NCBI GenBank assembly: GCA_035772405.1
Contig: JAYKKM010000072.1
Location: 186,001-250,000 of the forward strand
Direction: 5' to 3'
Length of the DNA: 64,000 nt
From: Chrysogorgia sp. JL179-B06
Taxonomy: Eukaryota; Cnidaria; Anthozoa; Scleralcyonacea; Chrysogorgiidae
In this document: positions 32,204-43,007 of the stretch, piece by piece
Layout: every line of letters starts with the position of its first letter
Numbering within the stretch: position 1 is the first letter of the stretch
Notes under the pieces: generated by a model
The model's database searches: none
Seen by the model: the letters and a program-made list of their open reading frames with translations, nothing else
What the model was told of the DNA's origin: nothing
Program-made: the position numbers and the translations under genes

Positions 32204-32952
32204 TAACCCACAAGGACACTTCCGCAAAAAAACCAAACATTGAAAGCAAACTGGCGATTCCGGTATAGTTAAACGGTCTTCGCTTTTCTTAGTTCACCCC
32301 TGATATTAACTATGTCTATGCCCCCCACGCACACGAGGAGGTATAACTCACCGTCCACAGAAGCAACTAGATCACTAAGCCAGTGCACCAAGCCAGTGAA
32401 TTGTATTCCGTTTTTTTTTCTCCTTTCAAGTAAGATAAGATCACTTGTATCGGTGATCGCGTGATTTTACGATTCTGTCATCGACGGTTTAAAGATCTAG
32501 GTTGGGTATAGCTCCAGCATGAGTAGCGAAAAAAGTATGCAAGCGAGGGCTTGCTCTCTCGAAACACATCCGAGTTCAGGCGATCTAAAAATAGCAATAT
32601 TGCTGGGACGTAACGGGCTCATGTTACATCTATTAGTATAAAGCCAATGAAAATAATGCTTAGCTTCTGTTGTTATGCAGGACTTGAAGAGGTGAAGAGG
32701 AGTAAGTACGACTCGTTGTTTGTAAAAAAAAACATAACGTTTGCTGTGTATTGAACCTTCGCCTTTGTCACAAAGGAACATGGACTTTTTCGTTTCTCCA
32801 TGACAATGTAGTTCTTCGCTGTTTCACTTCAAGCGTTTACATATTAATTTCTTCCGCCATTTCAGCAGTACACCGGTACACGGAACTTTATATATTACGA
32901 CTACGCTTCCACATGGATTGAATAAGCTCAAACTTTTTGTTAATATATTAAT
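32204..32952. other. Unassigned intergenic sequence
   Basis: No gene recognised. Short open frames (for example 32497-32781, -) lack any known motif. Confidence 0.35.
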
Positions 32953-33284
32953 CAATGTATCGTCTATCTATCTACTCCAAGCTCTCCCACATTCATCAAC
33001 AGTATATATATTAACACATCCAACTGATATATAGTGACTGCCGCATAGGCAGTATACATATATCAATCAAACCAATACATCATTGTAACCTTCGCTCTCC
33101 ATCTGAGTCTCGCTAGCTCAATGGTTAGAGCGTCTCACCAGCAGTCAGAAGGTTACAGAAGTTCGATTCCTGTCCGGCACTCAGAATTATTTTCCCAATG
33201 ATATGAGCTTGACGATCATCCATGTATCGTCTGTCCACTCCAAGCTCTCGCATATTCAATACAGCATTGTATATATTAACACAG
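32953..33284 (+). repeat. tRNA-headed repeat (family B) between 60-base direct repeats
   Basis: The tRNA-like part (about 33112-33182) has TAGCTCAATGGTTAGAGCGT and a B box, AGTTCGATTCC, preceded by CCTTCGCTCTCCATCTGAGT. Direct repeats with TGTATCGTCT, CCACTCCAAGCTCTC and TGTATATATTAACACA flank it at 32953-33020 and 33223-33284. A similar direct-repeat-tRNA-direct-repeat layout appears at 61148-61485. Confidence 0.65.
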
Positions 33285-33460
33285 GAAAGATAGCCATAAT
33301 ACAAAGCCATAACACCTTCAGGGTTAACACCATGGTTACTATTTTTAGATCCGTTGAAGTCAGCTTTTAGACGCCTGTCTAGCCACCGTTGCAGGTGTTA
33401 CATTTGACGAACGTGCAGATTGCGGGAGCTGACGACACCCGTCTCGAACGTTAATTTTCC
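33285..33460. other. Unassigned intergenic sequence
   Basis: No feature recognised. Confidence 0.3.
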
Positions 33461-33868
33461 TAGACACTGGTGCATGTATCGCTCGACGATTTCCCTTCAT
33501 CATTTCGTTGTGTATATTTGAGTTTATCTCGCAAAGGTTTCTGCACTGCCATAGCTTTCGAAACCCCAAGAAATACATATTCAATGAGGCTAAATATAGT
33601 AAATCACTCCTAGACACTGGTGCATGTATCGCTCGACGATTCCCTTCATCATTTCGTTGTGTATATTTGAGTTTATCTCGCAAAGGTTTCTGTACTGCCA
33701 TAGCTTTCGAAACCCCAAAAAATACATATTCAATGAGGCCAAATATAGCACATCACTCCCAGACACTGGTGCATATGTATCGCTCGACGATTTCAAAGGT
33801 TTCTGTAACGCCATAGCTTTCGAAACCCCAAGAAATACATATTCAACGAGGCCAAATATAGTACATCA
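33461..33868. repeat. 150-bp tandem repeat, 2.7 copies
   Basis: Copies start at TAGACACTGGTGCATG (33461 and 33611) and CAGACACTGGTGCATA (33760). Each contains CGCTCGACGATT, CATAGCTTTCGAAACCCCA and AATACATATTCAA. The third copy has lost about 40 bases. Open frames on both strands run through it because 150 is a multiple of three, but they carry no domain. Confidence 0.9.
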
Positions 33869-34480
33869 CTCAAGGTCATATGGATGCGTTAACGCATCAC
33901 GCATCCCACAAATTAGCGACTGGAACTTTCTTCCATCTGCAGGCTTTAAAGAATATTTTAAGTTATAATCACAAAACGGATCGGCGATCAAAGAGAATGG
34001 AAAATTGAACTGAATTGAACACTCGTCTGTCTGTGTGTGTGTGTGTGTATGTGTGTATGGCATGTATATTTTATATAAAGTGGCAATCCTTCAGCCCAGG
34101 ACGACGTCAGTTACGAAGATCGACAGTTACACGGCAATAATAGTACAGGATTACGATCAGGACAGAGGTATCGCGATCACAATCCCTATTTTACGTTGCG
34201 TTTACAGATTCGGATCATTCTCGAAAGCCCGAGTTGCTGCCCTTATATTTGGGAGCTACTGCTCTTTGAGGGCCTAGGACGATGGCCTCTGACTGTGCAG
34301 GCTACAAATAAAATGGAGGAGCATGTTTGGCAATTCTCCCCCCAACTATTCAAAGTGAATAACAATGGTTGGAGAACATTGGAGCAGCAGGCATTTGTAA
34401 CAATTTTGAAAATAATTTTACATGTAAAACCGCCATGGAAATGTTATGTATATGTAGCCGCATGCGGTGTTCCAATTAAT
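33869..34480. other. Unassigned sequence with a short (TG)n tract
   Basis: A TG tract lies near 34031-34050. An open plus frame at 34196-34600 shows no recognised domain. Confidence 0.35.
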
Positions 34481-34715
34481 CGCGCACGCGTGTTTATTCG
34501 GATCGCAATCCCAAAACTGTTTACACGGCTATTTTCGATCGCGCGCGATAGCTCGCCGATCGCGATCGCAAACCACCTCCAGAACTGGATTAAATATTAA
34601 ATTTATCACGATCAGATCACGATCGATCGAGTGTTTACACGACAAAAATCATCGAGATTGTGATCGCTATAGCTGTTGATCGCAACCCGATAATTTGGCT
34701 CCGTGTAAACGAGGT
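34481..34715. repeat. GATC-rich segment with weak inverted ends
   Basis: The words GATCGCGATCGC, CGATCGATCG and GTGATCGC are dense here. CGTGTTTA near 34488 is mirrored by TCCGTGTAAACGAGG near 34700. It resembles the 18-kb GATCGC-rich element in composition, but the ends differ, so a relationship is uncertain. Confidence 0.4.
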
Positions 34716-35347
34716 TTTTAATTAATACAACCCTTTTAGAAATTTTTGAACCTTTTTTGGAAGTCAAAAGAAGTGTACATCAGCAGCAACGCGTAGTGAG
34801 TTAGCTGCTTTGCTTTATTTTAGATACTAAAATGGAGGTTTCTTTACTGCCATATCATTAGCCATCCTGCAACCTCATACCCAGGCTCTTATCTCCGCTC
34901 CCCGCCCGCCCCTGGGTACGAGGTTGAAGCCAGAAAAGCGCCCTGGTTGAAGCAGCCTGCTCGCAGCCCGACATTTCGGGCTGCGAGCAGGTTACATATT
35001 CTCCTCTCATACAATCTCGATTGTGATTGGCTAAAAAACCTACAGACAATTATTGATGTCTTGCCACCTACAAAATATCAAAACTTGTCTGTAGCTGACG
35101 TGATTGTCTTTTCCCTAAAGGCTTCTACATTTATAATTCGGCTTACACATGATATCAAGAATTATCCATTGCATGAGACCTCTGTCAATGTTATCCGCCT
35201 CAGCCTTCGGTAGATAACATTGACCTCGGTCTGGATAATTCTTGATATCATGCTCAACCCCGACACCATGAATCCTAACCCGTAAACCTCCCATCTATCT
35301 TCCTAACCCACGCCTTCAACTTCATTCTAACCTGCTAACGCACCCGC
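34716..35347. other. Unassigned sequence with two short inverted repeats
   Basis: GCCTGCTCGCAGCCCGA pairs with TCGGGCTGCGAGCAGG-type sequence at about 34955-34992. ATGATATCAAGAATTATCCA near 35150 is mirrored near 35240. No gene is seen. Confidence 0.4.
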
Positions 35348-35379
35348 CCCCGCCCCCCCCCCCCCCCCCCCCCCCCCCG
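35348..35379. repeat. Poly-C tract
   Basis: About 30 consecutive cytosines, with one A/G-free flank on each side. Assembly length here is unreliable. Confidence 0.95.
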
Positions 35380-36297
35380 CATGGGATAGGTAACACGTGT
35401 GGTACAGAATTGTTGCCTGCTCATGTGATCGTGGAGTTGTTAGCATACTGGCTTCTTTAGTAGTGAGACACAAGTCTTGCGCGCGAGTTGAATCGAATGA
35501 AAATTTCGACCACCTTTAGATTAAAGGTCAACTATATACCTTTTGAGGTTATTCTATTTTTCGTTAGAATTCGAAAAGACTTGAAATTGGTTACTCGGTC
35601 CTGCTTTTATGATCTGTTAAAGATCGAGTTTTCAGCACTTTTGATAAACTTAGTTGAACAACGGCCGTGTCGAAAGAAAGCCTGGTGCTAACGATATGTG
35701 ATGTCATAATGATGTCATACGGCGAGAAAATACTGTATATTTTGGTTTTATTTTAGTGAAGTTTGGAATACTGTTTACTCTTGGGTGAGTGATAAGTGAC
35801 AAACCAAATATCAAGCACTGGAAGTCGGGAATATTATTTTGTTCAATAAACCTATTATCAGTATGACGTCATACCGGTAATAGTGCCATTCTTCTCAAAA
35901 CGCGGTCGTGCAACAAGAGATCCGAAGAAATACTCCTCAATAAATCCTGCGCTATATCATGAAATTCATTTCTGTCTTCACTTTTACAAAGTTAGATGAT
36001 ATCTCTTTCGGTGGAAAATAGAACCTCAAAAGGTATAGTTGACCTTTAAGTAAATAAACGGTTTTTAGTTATAACAATTTGACTGGTCAACTCACCTGAC
36101 CATAAAGCGAGCAGACTGTTCACACTGTTCCAAAGTGGAGTTCTGGCACCATCACCAGCCACAAACACAAGTCACCAAACGACTTCTCTTCAATGTTGCG
36201 TTCCTAGATTGCATAAGGGTAATTATGAGACTAATTAATTGCTGAAACCTTAGGCGTTGATATACACACTGTTGTAGTGAATGTGGGAGAGCTGAGG
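35380..36297. other. Unassigned intergenic sequence
   Basis: GGTCAACTATACCTTTTGAG at 35525-35546 is mirrored by CCTCAAAAGGTATAGTTGACC at about 36025-36045. The whole 35.5-36.05 kb stretch may therefore be an inverted-repeat element of about 530 bases. No coding motif is seen. Confidence 0.4.
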
Positions 36298-36549
36298 AGA
36301 CTCAGATGGAGAGCGAAGGTTACAATGATGTACTGGTTCAATTGATATATGTACTGCCTATGCGGCAGTCACTATATATCGACAATGCTTGCATGCGTTG
36401 ATATACACAATGTTGTAGGCAGTACATATATCGATTGAACCAGTACATCATTATAACCTTCGCTCTCCATCTGAGTCTCGTTAGCTCAATGGTTAGAGCG
36501 TCTCACCGATAATCAGAAGGTTACAGGTTCGATTCCTGTCCGGGACTCA
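36298..36549 (+). repeat. Family B repeat with inverted flank (foldback)
   Basis: The flank ACCTTCGCTCTCCATCTGAG appears forward at about 36459 and reversed at about 36298-36322, each joined to ACATCATT and TACTGGTTC-type sequence, so about 65 bases can pair. The tRNA-like part (about 36478-36549) has TAGCTCAATGGTTAGAGCGT and GGTTCGATTCC. The T arm is perfectly paired (ACAGG/CCTGT), the acceptor six of seven. The anticodon position would read GAT. Given the repeated flank, it is more likely a SINE than a tRNA gene. Confidence 0.65.
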
Positions 36550-36555
36550 GAATCA

Positions 36556-36776
36556 TGAGTGTTGGAATATATACATTTTAAGACCAAACCGGGACCAGTT
36601 GCGAAAAATGCAACTTCAAGGCCTTCCGGCTGGAATTGAACGGCTGGAATTGAACCCGCGACCCGGCGATGCTAGTGCAGTGCTCTGACCACTGAGCTAC
36701 GGAAGCCGTTGCCGAGAGCCTAGTCACGAGTTCTGTATATATAGTGGTGGTAATGCCGGGATAAGATTCTGGGTAT
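36556..36776 (-). repeat. Family A repeat, minus-strand copy with 5' extension
   Basis: The reverse complement has the head GCTACGGAAGCC (complement of GGCTTCCGTAGC), then the body CAGTTGCGAAAAATGCAAC. Beyond the head it continues into CCGTTGCCGAGAGCCTAGTC and GTGGTGGTAATGCCGGGATA. The same 5' extension occurs at 45770-45832, which fixes the full element at roughly 280 bases. The tail is truncated at GAGTGTTGGAATA. A 15-base slip (CGGCTGGAATTGAA twice) is present. Confidence 0.75.
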
Positions 36777-36866
36777 ATATATATATATAAAATATAAGTA
36801 TATACTACCAGCAACAAGAAATCGGACGGGCAAGACTACGAACAGCGTTAAATTTTAGACATAGAT

Positions 36867-37273
36867 TTGAAACTATAAAGACTAACCATTTACAACTTTT
36901 TCATATCTTACTTCACTCTTGAGACATTAAGATTTGTTTAATATGTAAATGATCATACTTATGACATCACACTGCATAATGACTTATTGAAAACGCTTAT
37001 ATATCCTTGAGATTATGTAATGAAACCACTTGGAATACAGGTGCATGTGCATGGATGTATTCAATGACATCAAATATGCAAATCATCAAACGATTCCATG
37101 TGATAATGGTAAAGATATGCAGAGTTTTGCAATAAGTCATTATGCATTGTGATGTCATAAGTATTAAACAAATCATATTAAACAAATCCTACATATTAAA
37201 CAAATCTTACGAATATCTCAAGAGTGAAGTGAGATATGAAAAAGTTGTAAATGGTTAGTCTTTATAGTTTCAA
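36867..37273. mobile_element. MITE with about 120-bp inverted repeats
   Basis: Left arm words TTGAAACTATAAAGACTAAC, CATTTACAACTTTTTCATAT and CTTATGACATCACACTGCAT return as reverse complements at 37130-37273. The right arm carries small internal duplications of ATTAAACAAATC. The end adjoins AAGAGTTCTTT, also found at the ends of the elements at 39.35-39.79 kb and 52.6-53.1 kb. Confidence 0.8.
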
Positions 37274-38629
37274 GAGTTCTTTGATACAAAAGAGTTATTT
37301 TACAACTGAATGACACAGATTTTCGATATTACTAATATGAATATTAATTGTGATTGACAACAGTCATATTTGAAACTAAGCAAGAATGATGGAGTTCAGA
37401 CTCGTGTAAACAAGAGCTGAAATGAGAAAATGCAGACTGGTTTGAGATTAGGCAAGCCTCGTGTAATCACCCCGTAAAAACTCTCTCGCTTCGCTCAGCC
37501 GAAGAGAAAACATTTCATATCTACGTGAGTCGCCGGTTGGAGGTGACCGCCCAGCGAATGTCAAGCCGACCAAACTGTCATGAAGGTTTATGTAAATGAG
37601 AGATACACACTTGGATAGCTCTAACTAACAACTAGTTACAATTTGTACAGTGACTATAAATGCGATAAGTAACATGATGCAAGAGAACAGACTACCTGGT
37701 GTTCAATTTTATGCTACAGGTGCACTACCTATACCGAATCAACGGTTAACGCCGTCACATGGGTGTGAAAGCAAGCGTGGCTGCACGTATTATGGCTGAA
37801 GACGAAGTGTGGCTGACCCTTCTGGAAGGCGTCAAGTGATGGTTAATGCAAAGGGAGTGGTATATATCCATATTTCCTTAAGGTGATTCCTCAGTTTTGC
37901 ATTGCGCACATTTACTGCGCACATCCAATAATCAGTGTTTTTATGATCATTATGCAACACTTTCAAAATATTCCGATCATTTTAGGACAATTTAATGCCA
38001 AATCTAACAATGGACGCTTATGTACTGGTAGGGAAGAGTTATTAAGAGACTATTCCGAGAACGGTTTACACAAGTCTAGCTAGGGCTCCCTGTGCAAGTA
38101 GGTTTGTAAACTACTTGATAATGCCGGTTTAAGGCCATAGTTCTTAAAGAAGGTCGGGTGACCATAATTTTTTCCTTAATAATTATTTTCTTCTACCACT
38201 TTTATGTGTTATAACAGAAAGTTAGAGAAAAATCATTTCTACAACTTTATTTTACATTTTTGATGAATGTTTCTTCAAATAACATGTTAAAGAATATGGG
38301 AAACGACCTTTCTTTAACATAATATACTCTGTTAGCTCTTTCTTTTCCCCTAAAATACCATGTTTTCTAATATAAAATTACTAGTTGCGAAAAATAAAAA
38401 TTATCTTTGTCAAAAGATTCAAGAAAAAGTTGAGCTATGCAGTTTTTTCTCAACTCGTAAATTCGTCACATTGACATCACCATACTGAATAAGAGGTGAT
38501 CTGCGATATGCCATATCTTCTAAACAAGGTAGGTACCCCCAATTAAAATCATCGCTGATCCTGGTAATCTACAGCTGGATATGGACAGCGTTGAAACTAT
38601 TTGCAAATGTCGTATAGCAATTGATGTCT
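37274..38629. other. Unassigned intergenic sequence
   Basis: No gene or classifiable repeat. It contains ACCCTTCTGGAAGG (about 37817), resembling a word in the 28-kb repeats, and otherwise AT-rich unique sequence. Confidence 0.35.
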
Positions 38630-38633
38630 TTAA

Positions 38634-39081
38634 AGTGTCTATGAAGTGAAAAATTCGCTAGCATTTTTTTGCTCTAACAAACAAAGTAGCACGGCAGGAT
38701 CGTTCACTGAAAATTTCAAGTGAATCTGCTGCATAGTCTTCGAGCTATCAACTCTCAAAGTTTGTCCATTGGCATAGTTTAACGTTACAAAATAGGGAAA
38801 GACTGGGATTGAATATATGTGGTATATGACGTATGCAGGTGGATCATTAATGTTCAAATCCATTGTTCTTATGCATAGTAAGTACACCCGCATACGTCAC
38901 AAGACAATAAACCGCGCGTTTCAGATTTCACCAAAAACATTTAGCCATGCCAAACTTTGAGAGTTGATAACTCGAAGACTATGCAGCAGATTCACTTGAA
39001 ATTTTCAGTGTACGCTCCTACCGTGCTACTTTGTCCGTTAAAGCAAAAAAATGCTAGCGAATTTTTCACTTCATAGACACT
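38634..39081. mobile_element. TTAA-flanked MITE with about 140-bp inverted repeats (448 bp)
   Basis: The ends AGTGTCTATGAAGTGAAAAA and its complement lie between TTAA sites at 38630-38633 and 39082-39085. Arms share AAATTCGCTAGCATTTTTTT, AGTAGCACGG and CTTGAAATTTTC/GATTCACTTG words up to AACTTTGAGAGTTGATA. No transposase; a piggyBac/Kolobok-type MITE by its target site. A LINE relic adjoins directly. Confidence 0.8.
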
Positions 39082-39085
39082 TTAA

Positions 39086-39345
39086 GTCGCTTAACCCATA
39101 TTGGACCGGAGTCACACAACACCTAATTGTTTCAGCGACTCGAACACAACAAGAATACTCGTGGAAATGCATCATGTGTGTTACTTCCAAAAATTCGCAT
39201 CAGCATTGGAAAAAAGTCATTTGCCTACCAGGGTGCTATGATATACAATCAATTAGACAAATCTTTAAGGGATGAAATTTCTCTTGTAAGATTTAAAAAC
39301 AAAATAAGTCAATTTGTTTTTAAAGTGAAAATGAATCGAACTAAC
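39086..39345 (+). mobile_element. LINE reverse transcriptase C-terminal fragment
   Basis: Read in one frame: HNKNTRGNASCVLLPKIRIS, then GKKSFAYQGAMIYNQLDKSL and LVRFKNKISQFVF. H-N-x-N-T-R-G, a short spacer and the F-x-Y-Q-G-A-x-x-x-N-x-L signature are typical of CR1/Jockey-like LINE C termini. It is trapped between two MITEs. Confidence 0.75.
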
Positions 39346-39792
39346 TAAGTTTATCTTAATTGAAAAAACTCTTAAAACAATGAGGTATTACAACTTACAG
39401 CTCTTCCATATTTCACTCAGTTCTCGAGATATTTAGACTTATGTGATATTTAAATGAGCTGATCTATGACATAGCAATTTGTACACAACTTTAGAAAATC
39501 ATGTATATCTTTCCAATATTAAAAGAAATCACTCAAAACTTTGTAATTGCTACAGCTCATGAAACAAAACATTAAAGACAAGCTTCAAGTGATTTCGTTC
39601 AATAATCTTTAAGATATACAGGATTTGCCAATGTTGTGTACAACTTGTTACGGTCATAGATTATCTCATTTGAATATCACCCAAGTCTAAATATCTCAAG
39701 AAGTAAGTTAAATATGGAAGAGCTGTAAATTGTTATTCCTCATTGTTTTAAGAGTTCTTTTAAATAAGATAAACTTAACTTTCGATTCGTTG
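39346..39792. mobile_element. MITE with long inverted repeats
   Basis: Left words AGTTTATCTTAATTGAAAAA, CTCTTAAAACAATGAGG and CAGCTCTTCCATATTT return as complements at about 39690-39785. Nearly the whole element is self-complementary, with a small centre near 39550. The outer ends read AACTAAGTTTATC and GATAAACTTAACTT. Confidence 0.75.
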
Positions 39793-40382
39793 GCACTTGG
39801 TTCATTGATACCAGAATCTTTAATTATATAGATAATTATAAATTATAATAATTATAAAGAATTATTATTATAATCTCCTTGAGAGAATGTGCTGGCTACG
39901 AACTCATGATTACGAAGAAACGAAGTTGTCCGCTGACCAAATATAATGATGTTACCCGCAACGACCGCCCGTGATGATCAAACGCCTTTGTCTGGGCCAC
40001 AGAATCACGAAATCAAATAATTGTTTGCATGTACCGGCCGGCCACGATAAATTGATATTGCTTTTTACCCAAACCGCTCGGTGGCTTTCATTGACTTTCA
40101 AACAATAACAAATGATAAATGACAAGTGTCCCGTAGCAACAGGGGTCTTGAGTGGCCAAATTAATTTAACGAGCTCATTTTCGTTGATCCAGCTATTGTT
40201 CTATTGCGCGAGCGCCTTGCGAGAGGAGGGGATTTGGAAATGGATTTGTGACCGAGTGCCTCGTGACGGGGCGAAAATGCTTTTCGTACGCCACGGCTGA
40301 GTCAGTAAACAATTAATGACACGCATCGGGCATTTTTAATTAAAACTTTCTCGCCATTCTCTCGCGGAAGTTCCGTCGTGTG
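39793..40382. other. Upstream flank of Hsp40-CTD copy 3
   Basis: AT-rich stretch near 39820-39870, then unique sequence. No gene recognised. Confidence 0.35.
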
Positions 40383-40395
40383 TTCTAGAAAGTTC
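40383..40395 (+). promoter_or_regulatory. Perfect three-unit heat-shock element, copy 3
   Basis: TTCTAGAAAGTTC is an exact nTTCn-nGAAn-nTTCn array, the minimal site for trimeric heat-shock factor. It lies 576 bp upstream of the conserved start codon. No clear TATA box follows. A plausible splice donor (AAAGTAAGA, about 40776) and acceptor (TTGCAG, ending 40919) suggest a small leader intron; this is inference. Confidence 0.65.
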
Positions 40396-40970
40396 GATCC
40401 ACGCTCGCCGTCTTGTCAATAACAAACGAACAAAATCACTTGAACTTTAACTCTGGCGAGCTGGCTCTGCAAGAAAGGGAAAATCATTCGTCCGAAAACG
40501 CAATTCCCACGCTCTTCCAGTGCCTAGACACGCGCTTGGATACTAAGAGAACTCCGAAGACAATAATTCTAGAGATCAAGCGGCGTGCCGAAGCCACAGA
40601 GAATAATATCGTTTTACGTACGTGCAAGCAACGACATCGCTAGCAACGATCGTATTGTTGCCGAAACGAACACCTCCAGTTCGTCACAACCGACCGGTCG
40701 TCACCGAAGTGTCGATTTTCAACCGCATTTTCAACAGCGTTTCTCGTTGGTTCTCGGCGTTGAAGCTCACGAGCTAAAGTAAGATCAGATAGTTTTCCCA
40801 TATCTAAACGGTATGTAACCCCGACCGGGTTGGGATACCTTGCTGTGAGTCTTTTTCCCTTGAGAAAGTCACACGTCTCCGCGTTCTGGTGGTTTCCTCG
40901 CCCCGTGCGCTGGTTGCAGATGAAGGTAAACGAAAGAGCGCGTGCATCGTTTTGCTACCATTCTTACAAA

Positions 40971-41564
40971 ATGCAATCACAGAAGAAGGCGACGACGAAG
41001 TACCAACGGAACACTCTTTACAGAGACAAACCGATCGTCCACGAGATCCTCCTCACGCTGGAAGAGCTCTGGGCAGGATGCACGAAAAAGATGAAGATAG
41101 CGGCGAAGATATTCAACGACGACTACTCGGTGGAACGCATCGAGGAGAAAATCGTGCGAATCGACGTGCCGGCAGGTTCAAAGGATGGAACCAAGTTGAT
41201 CGTGCCCTCCGCGGGGAACAAAAAGCCGGGAACCATTCCCGGCGACGTGATATTCGTTATACGCGAGGACAAACATCCGACTTTCACTCGGGACGACGAG
41301 AACAATTTGATTTACAAAGTGACCATTACACTTCGCGAAGCCTTGACCGGTTGCAATATTCAAATTCCGTTACTTTGGGGCGAGTCCTTGAACCTAAGTA
41401 CCGAAGACGTCGTCTCCCATGGCACCCGCAAAAGAATCCCCGGTAAGGGAATGCCGAGAGGTGGCGAAGACCGTGGTGATCTTTTCATCGAGTTCTCGGT
41501 GCGTTTTCCAGTGGAGTTGACGGAACAGCAGAAAATTTCAATCAGTTCAATATTACCTGACTGA
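40971..41564 (+). CDS. J-domain-less Hsp40 (DNAJB-type) C-terminal-domain protein, copy 3
   Basis: A 197-residue protein. CTD-I is at about 21-98 (IVHEILLTLEELWAGCTKKM, IEEKIVRIDVPAGSKDGTK). PGDVIFVIRE and HPTFTRDDENNLIY mark the junction (90-115). CTD-II is at about 116-180 (TITLREALTGC, GESLNLSTEDVV, IPGKGMPR, RGDLFIEFSVRFP), and the terminal helix TEQQKISISSIL is the expected dimer contact. It keeps the most family-typical residues of the three copies and lies closest to DNAJB1/4/5-type sequences. No HPD-bearing J domain is present in or upstream of the frame. The start is MQSQKK, shared with the paralogues, with A at -3. An in-frame ATG at 40920 (MKVNERARAS) would give 214 residues and aligns with an upstream ATG in copy 2, but the matching ATG in copy 1 is out of frame, which favours MQS. 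An ATTAAA signal lies near 41929. Confidence 0.88.
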   Translation: MQSQKKATTKYQRNTLYRDKPIVHEILLTLEELWAGCTKKMKIAAKIFNDDYSVERIEEKIVRIDVPAGSKDGTKLIVPSAGNKKPGTIPGDVIFVIREDKHPTFTRDDENNLIYKVTITLREALTGCNIQIPLLWGESLNLSTEDVVSHGTRKRIPGKGMPRGGEDRGDLFIEFSVRFPVELTEQQKISISSILPD

Positions 41565-43007
41565 GCATCGCCAATCGGGACATTTTCCGTTGAAGACACC
41601 TACGTGACATGGAGAGAGCTTCTGGACGATATGTTGATAGTACTTAATATCGGGTTTAGCACTTAGTATTAAGCGAAAGTGATTTCACTCGCTCATTTGC
41701 ATCTTTTCGAAATTTAATCGATGGCCGGGTCGAACTGCTGACAGGCCTGACCCAAAGTACGTTAAAAGCCATCTGGGACTTCCGTACAAGCGTATGTAAA
41801 ATAACGTTTATACGCGGTTAAGCTGTTGTTTAAGATTGGCGGGCAAGTGTGACAATACATCTGGTAAATCATAATTGATAGGGTTATATTATTAACTATC
41901 GATGGATTCTTCAAGTTGTAACTTCTATTAAAAGCCTGTCAGGTGATCAGGAAAACATCTTGCAGTGTGAATCAACTGGTATGTTTTATTATTTTCCCGC
42001 GCGCTGAGCCGGTATTTTTGAAATGAAACTCGGTGGTCGGCGTGGAAATGCGGCAAGGGGAACCCTCCAGTATCGACAAACAATTTGCATTTTTAATAAC
42101 AAGATAAATATGCAGAGCAATATCCAATATGCAGCAGAGAAACAATATGCAACAGAGTTGCAACATCTGCAGCCAAAACCATTTCTCATCAGCAATACAT
42201 ATATTTATACGTCGAGCGTTCTGGAAACTTCTGACTCGATATCTAATTCGTGTCAGCATATATGGTAACCTCCTACGAGGGGAGGAAATTACCCATTTCG
42301 AAAAATCAAATGTAAAAAATCAAAGAGTTCTCGATACCAGATCAGCAGATAAACACCGAAGTCTCAAAGACCTAGTATTAACAGACTTGAGTGCATATAC
42401 TGATTATATAGATGCTTTGTTGCACAAGTTATTTTAAGTACATTTACGTCGACACGAAAACCTAACGCTGAAACTCGCCACTAATATGTTCCCAAGCTTG
42501 TTACTCGCGCTAGAATCAGATATTGCACGTTCAAAACAAAACGTGAAAGGAAAATAGTGTTTTTGGCATCTACAGGGTAGAAAATGTCATTAACAGGCTC
42601 GATTCGATTGATCGCGTACATTGTTTCACAGTTAATTTGTAATGGCTATAGCCTATATAGTAGTTTTCGAGAACATTCTTCGCCGTCGGCTATCCTACAA
42701 TACAATGGCTATCAGTAATTTTGCCGAGTTTACGACCCAAACAACAAAATTGTTTCCCCTATAGGTCGACACAAAATGGTTTCGACTTTTTATAGCAATG
42801 CATTTATGTCGTTATAGTTTCCACCGTAGGTCGTTGAAGTTAACGGTCGTTGAAGTCGTTCAGCGTTGTTTCCCGACTTGAGGAAGTTGGGACTGCAGGC
42901 TTTAATGACTTTGCTTCGCTATACGAGTGATTTAAAAGTGTTGTGCTACGTAGGCATGGGTGTAGAAAAACAAATATAATATTCTAAAAGATTAGGGCTA
43001 CTAGGAT
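41565..43007. other. 3' flank of copy 3 and unassigned sequence
   Basis: Includes the likely 3' UTR to about 41950. Open frames around 42000-42437 on both strands have no recognisable domain. Nothing else is classified. Confidence 0.35.

Noticed and set aside
33112..33184. tRNA gene candidate (family B head)
   Set aside because: Boxes A and B are present, but the same non-tRNA flank accompanies it at three other places and extra bases disrupt the T arm, so it is a SINE-like repeat.
36478..36549. tRNA gene with GAT anticodon
   Set aside because: It folds best of all tRNA-like segments, but it has one acceptor mismatch, a mispaired anticodon stem and the repeated family B flank. It is kept as a repeat.
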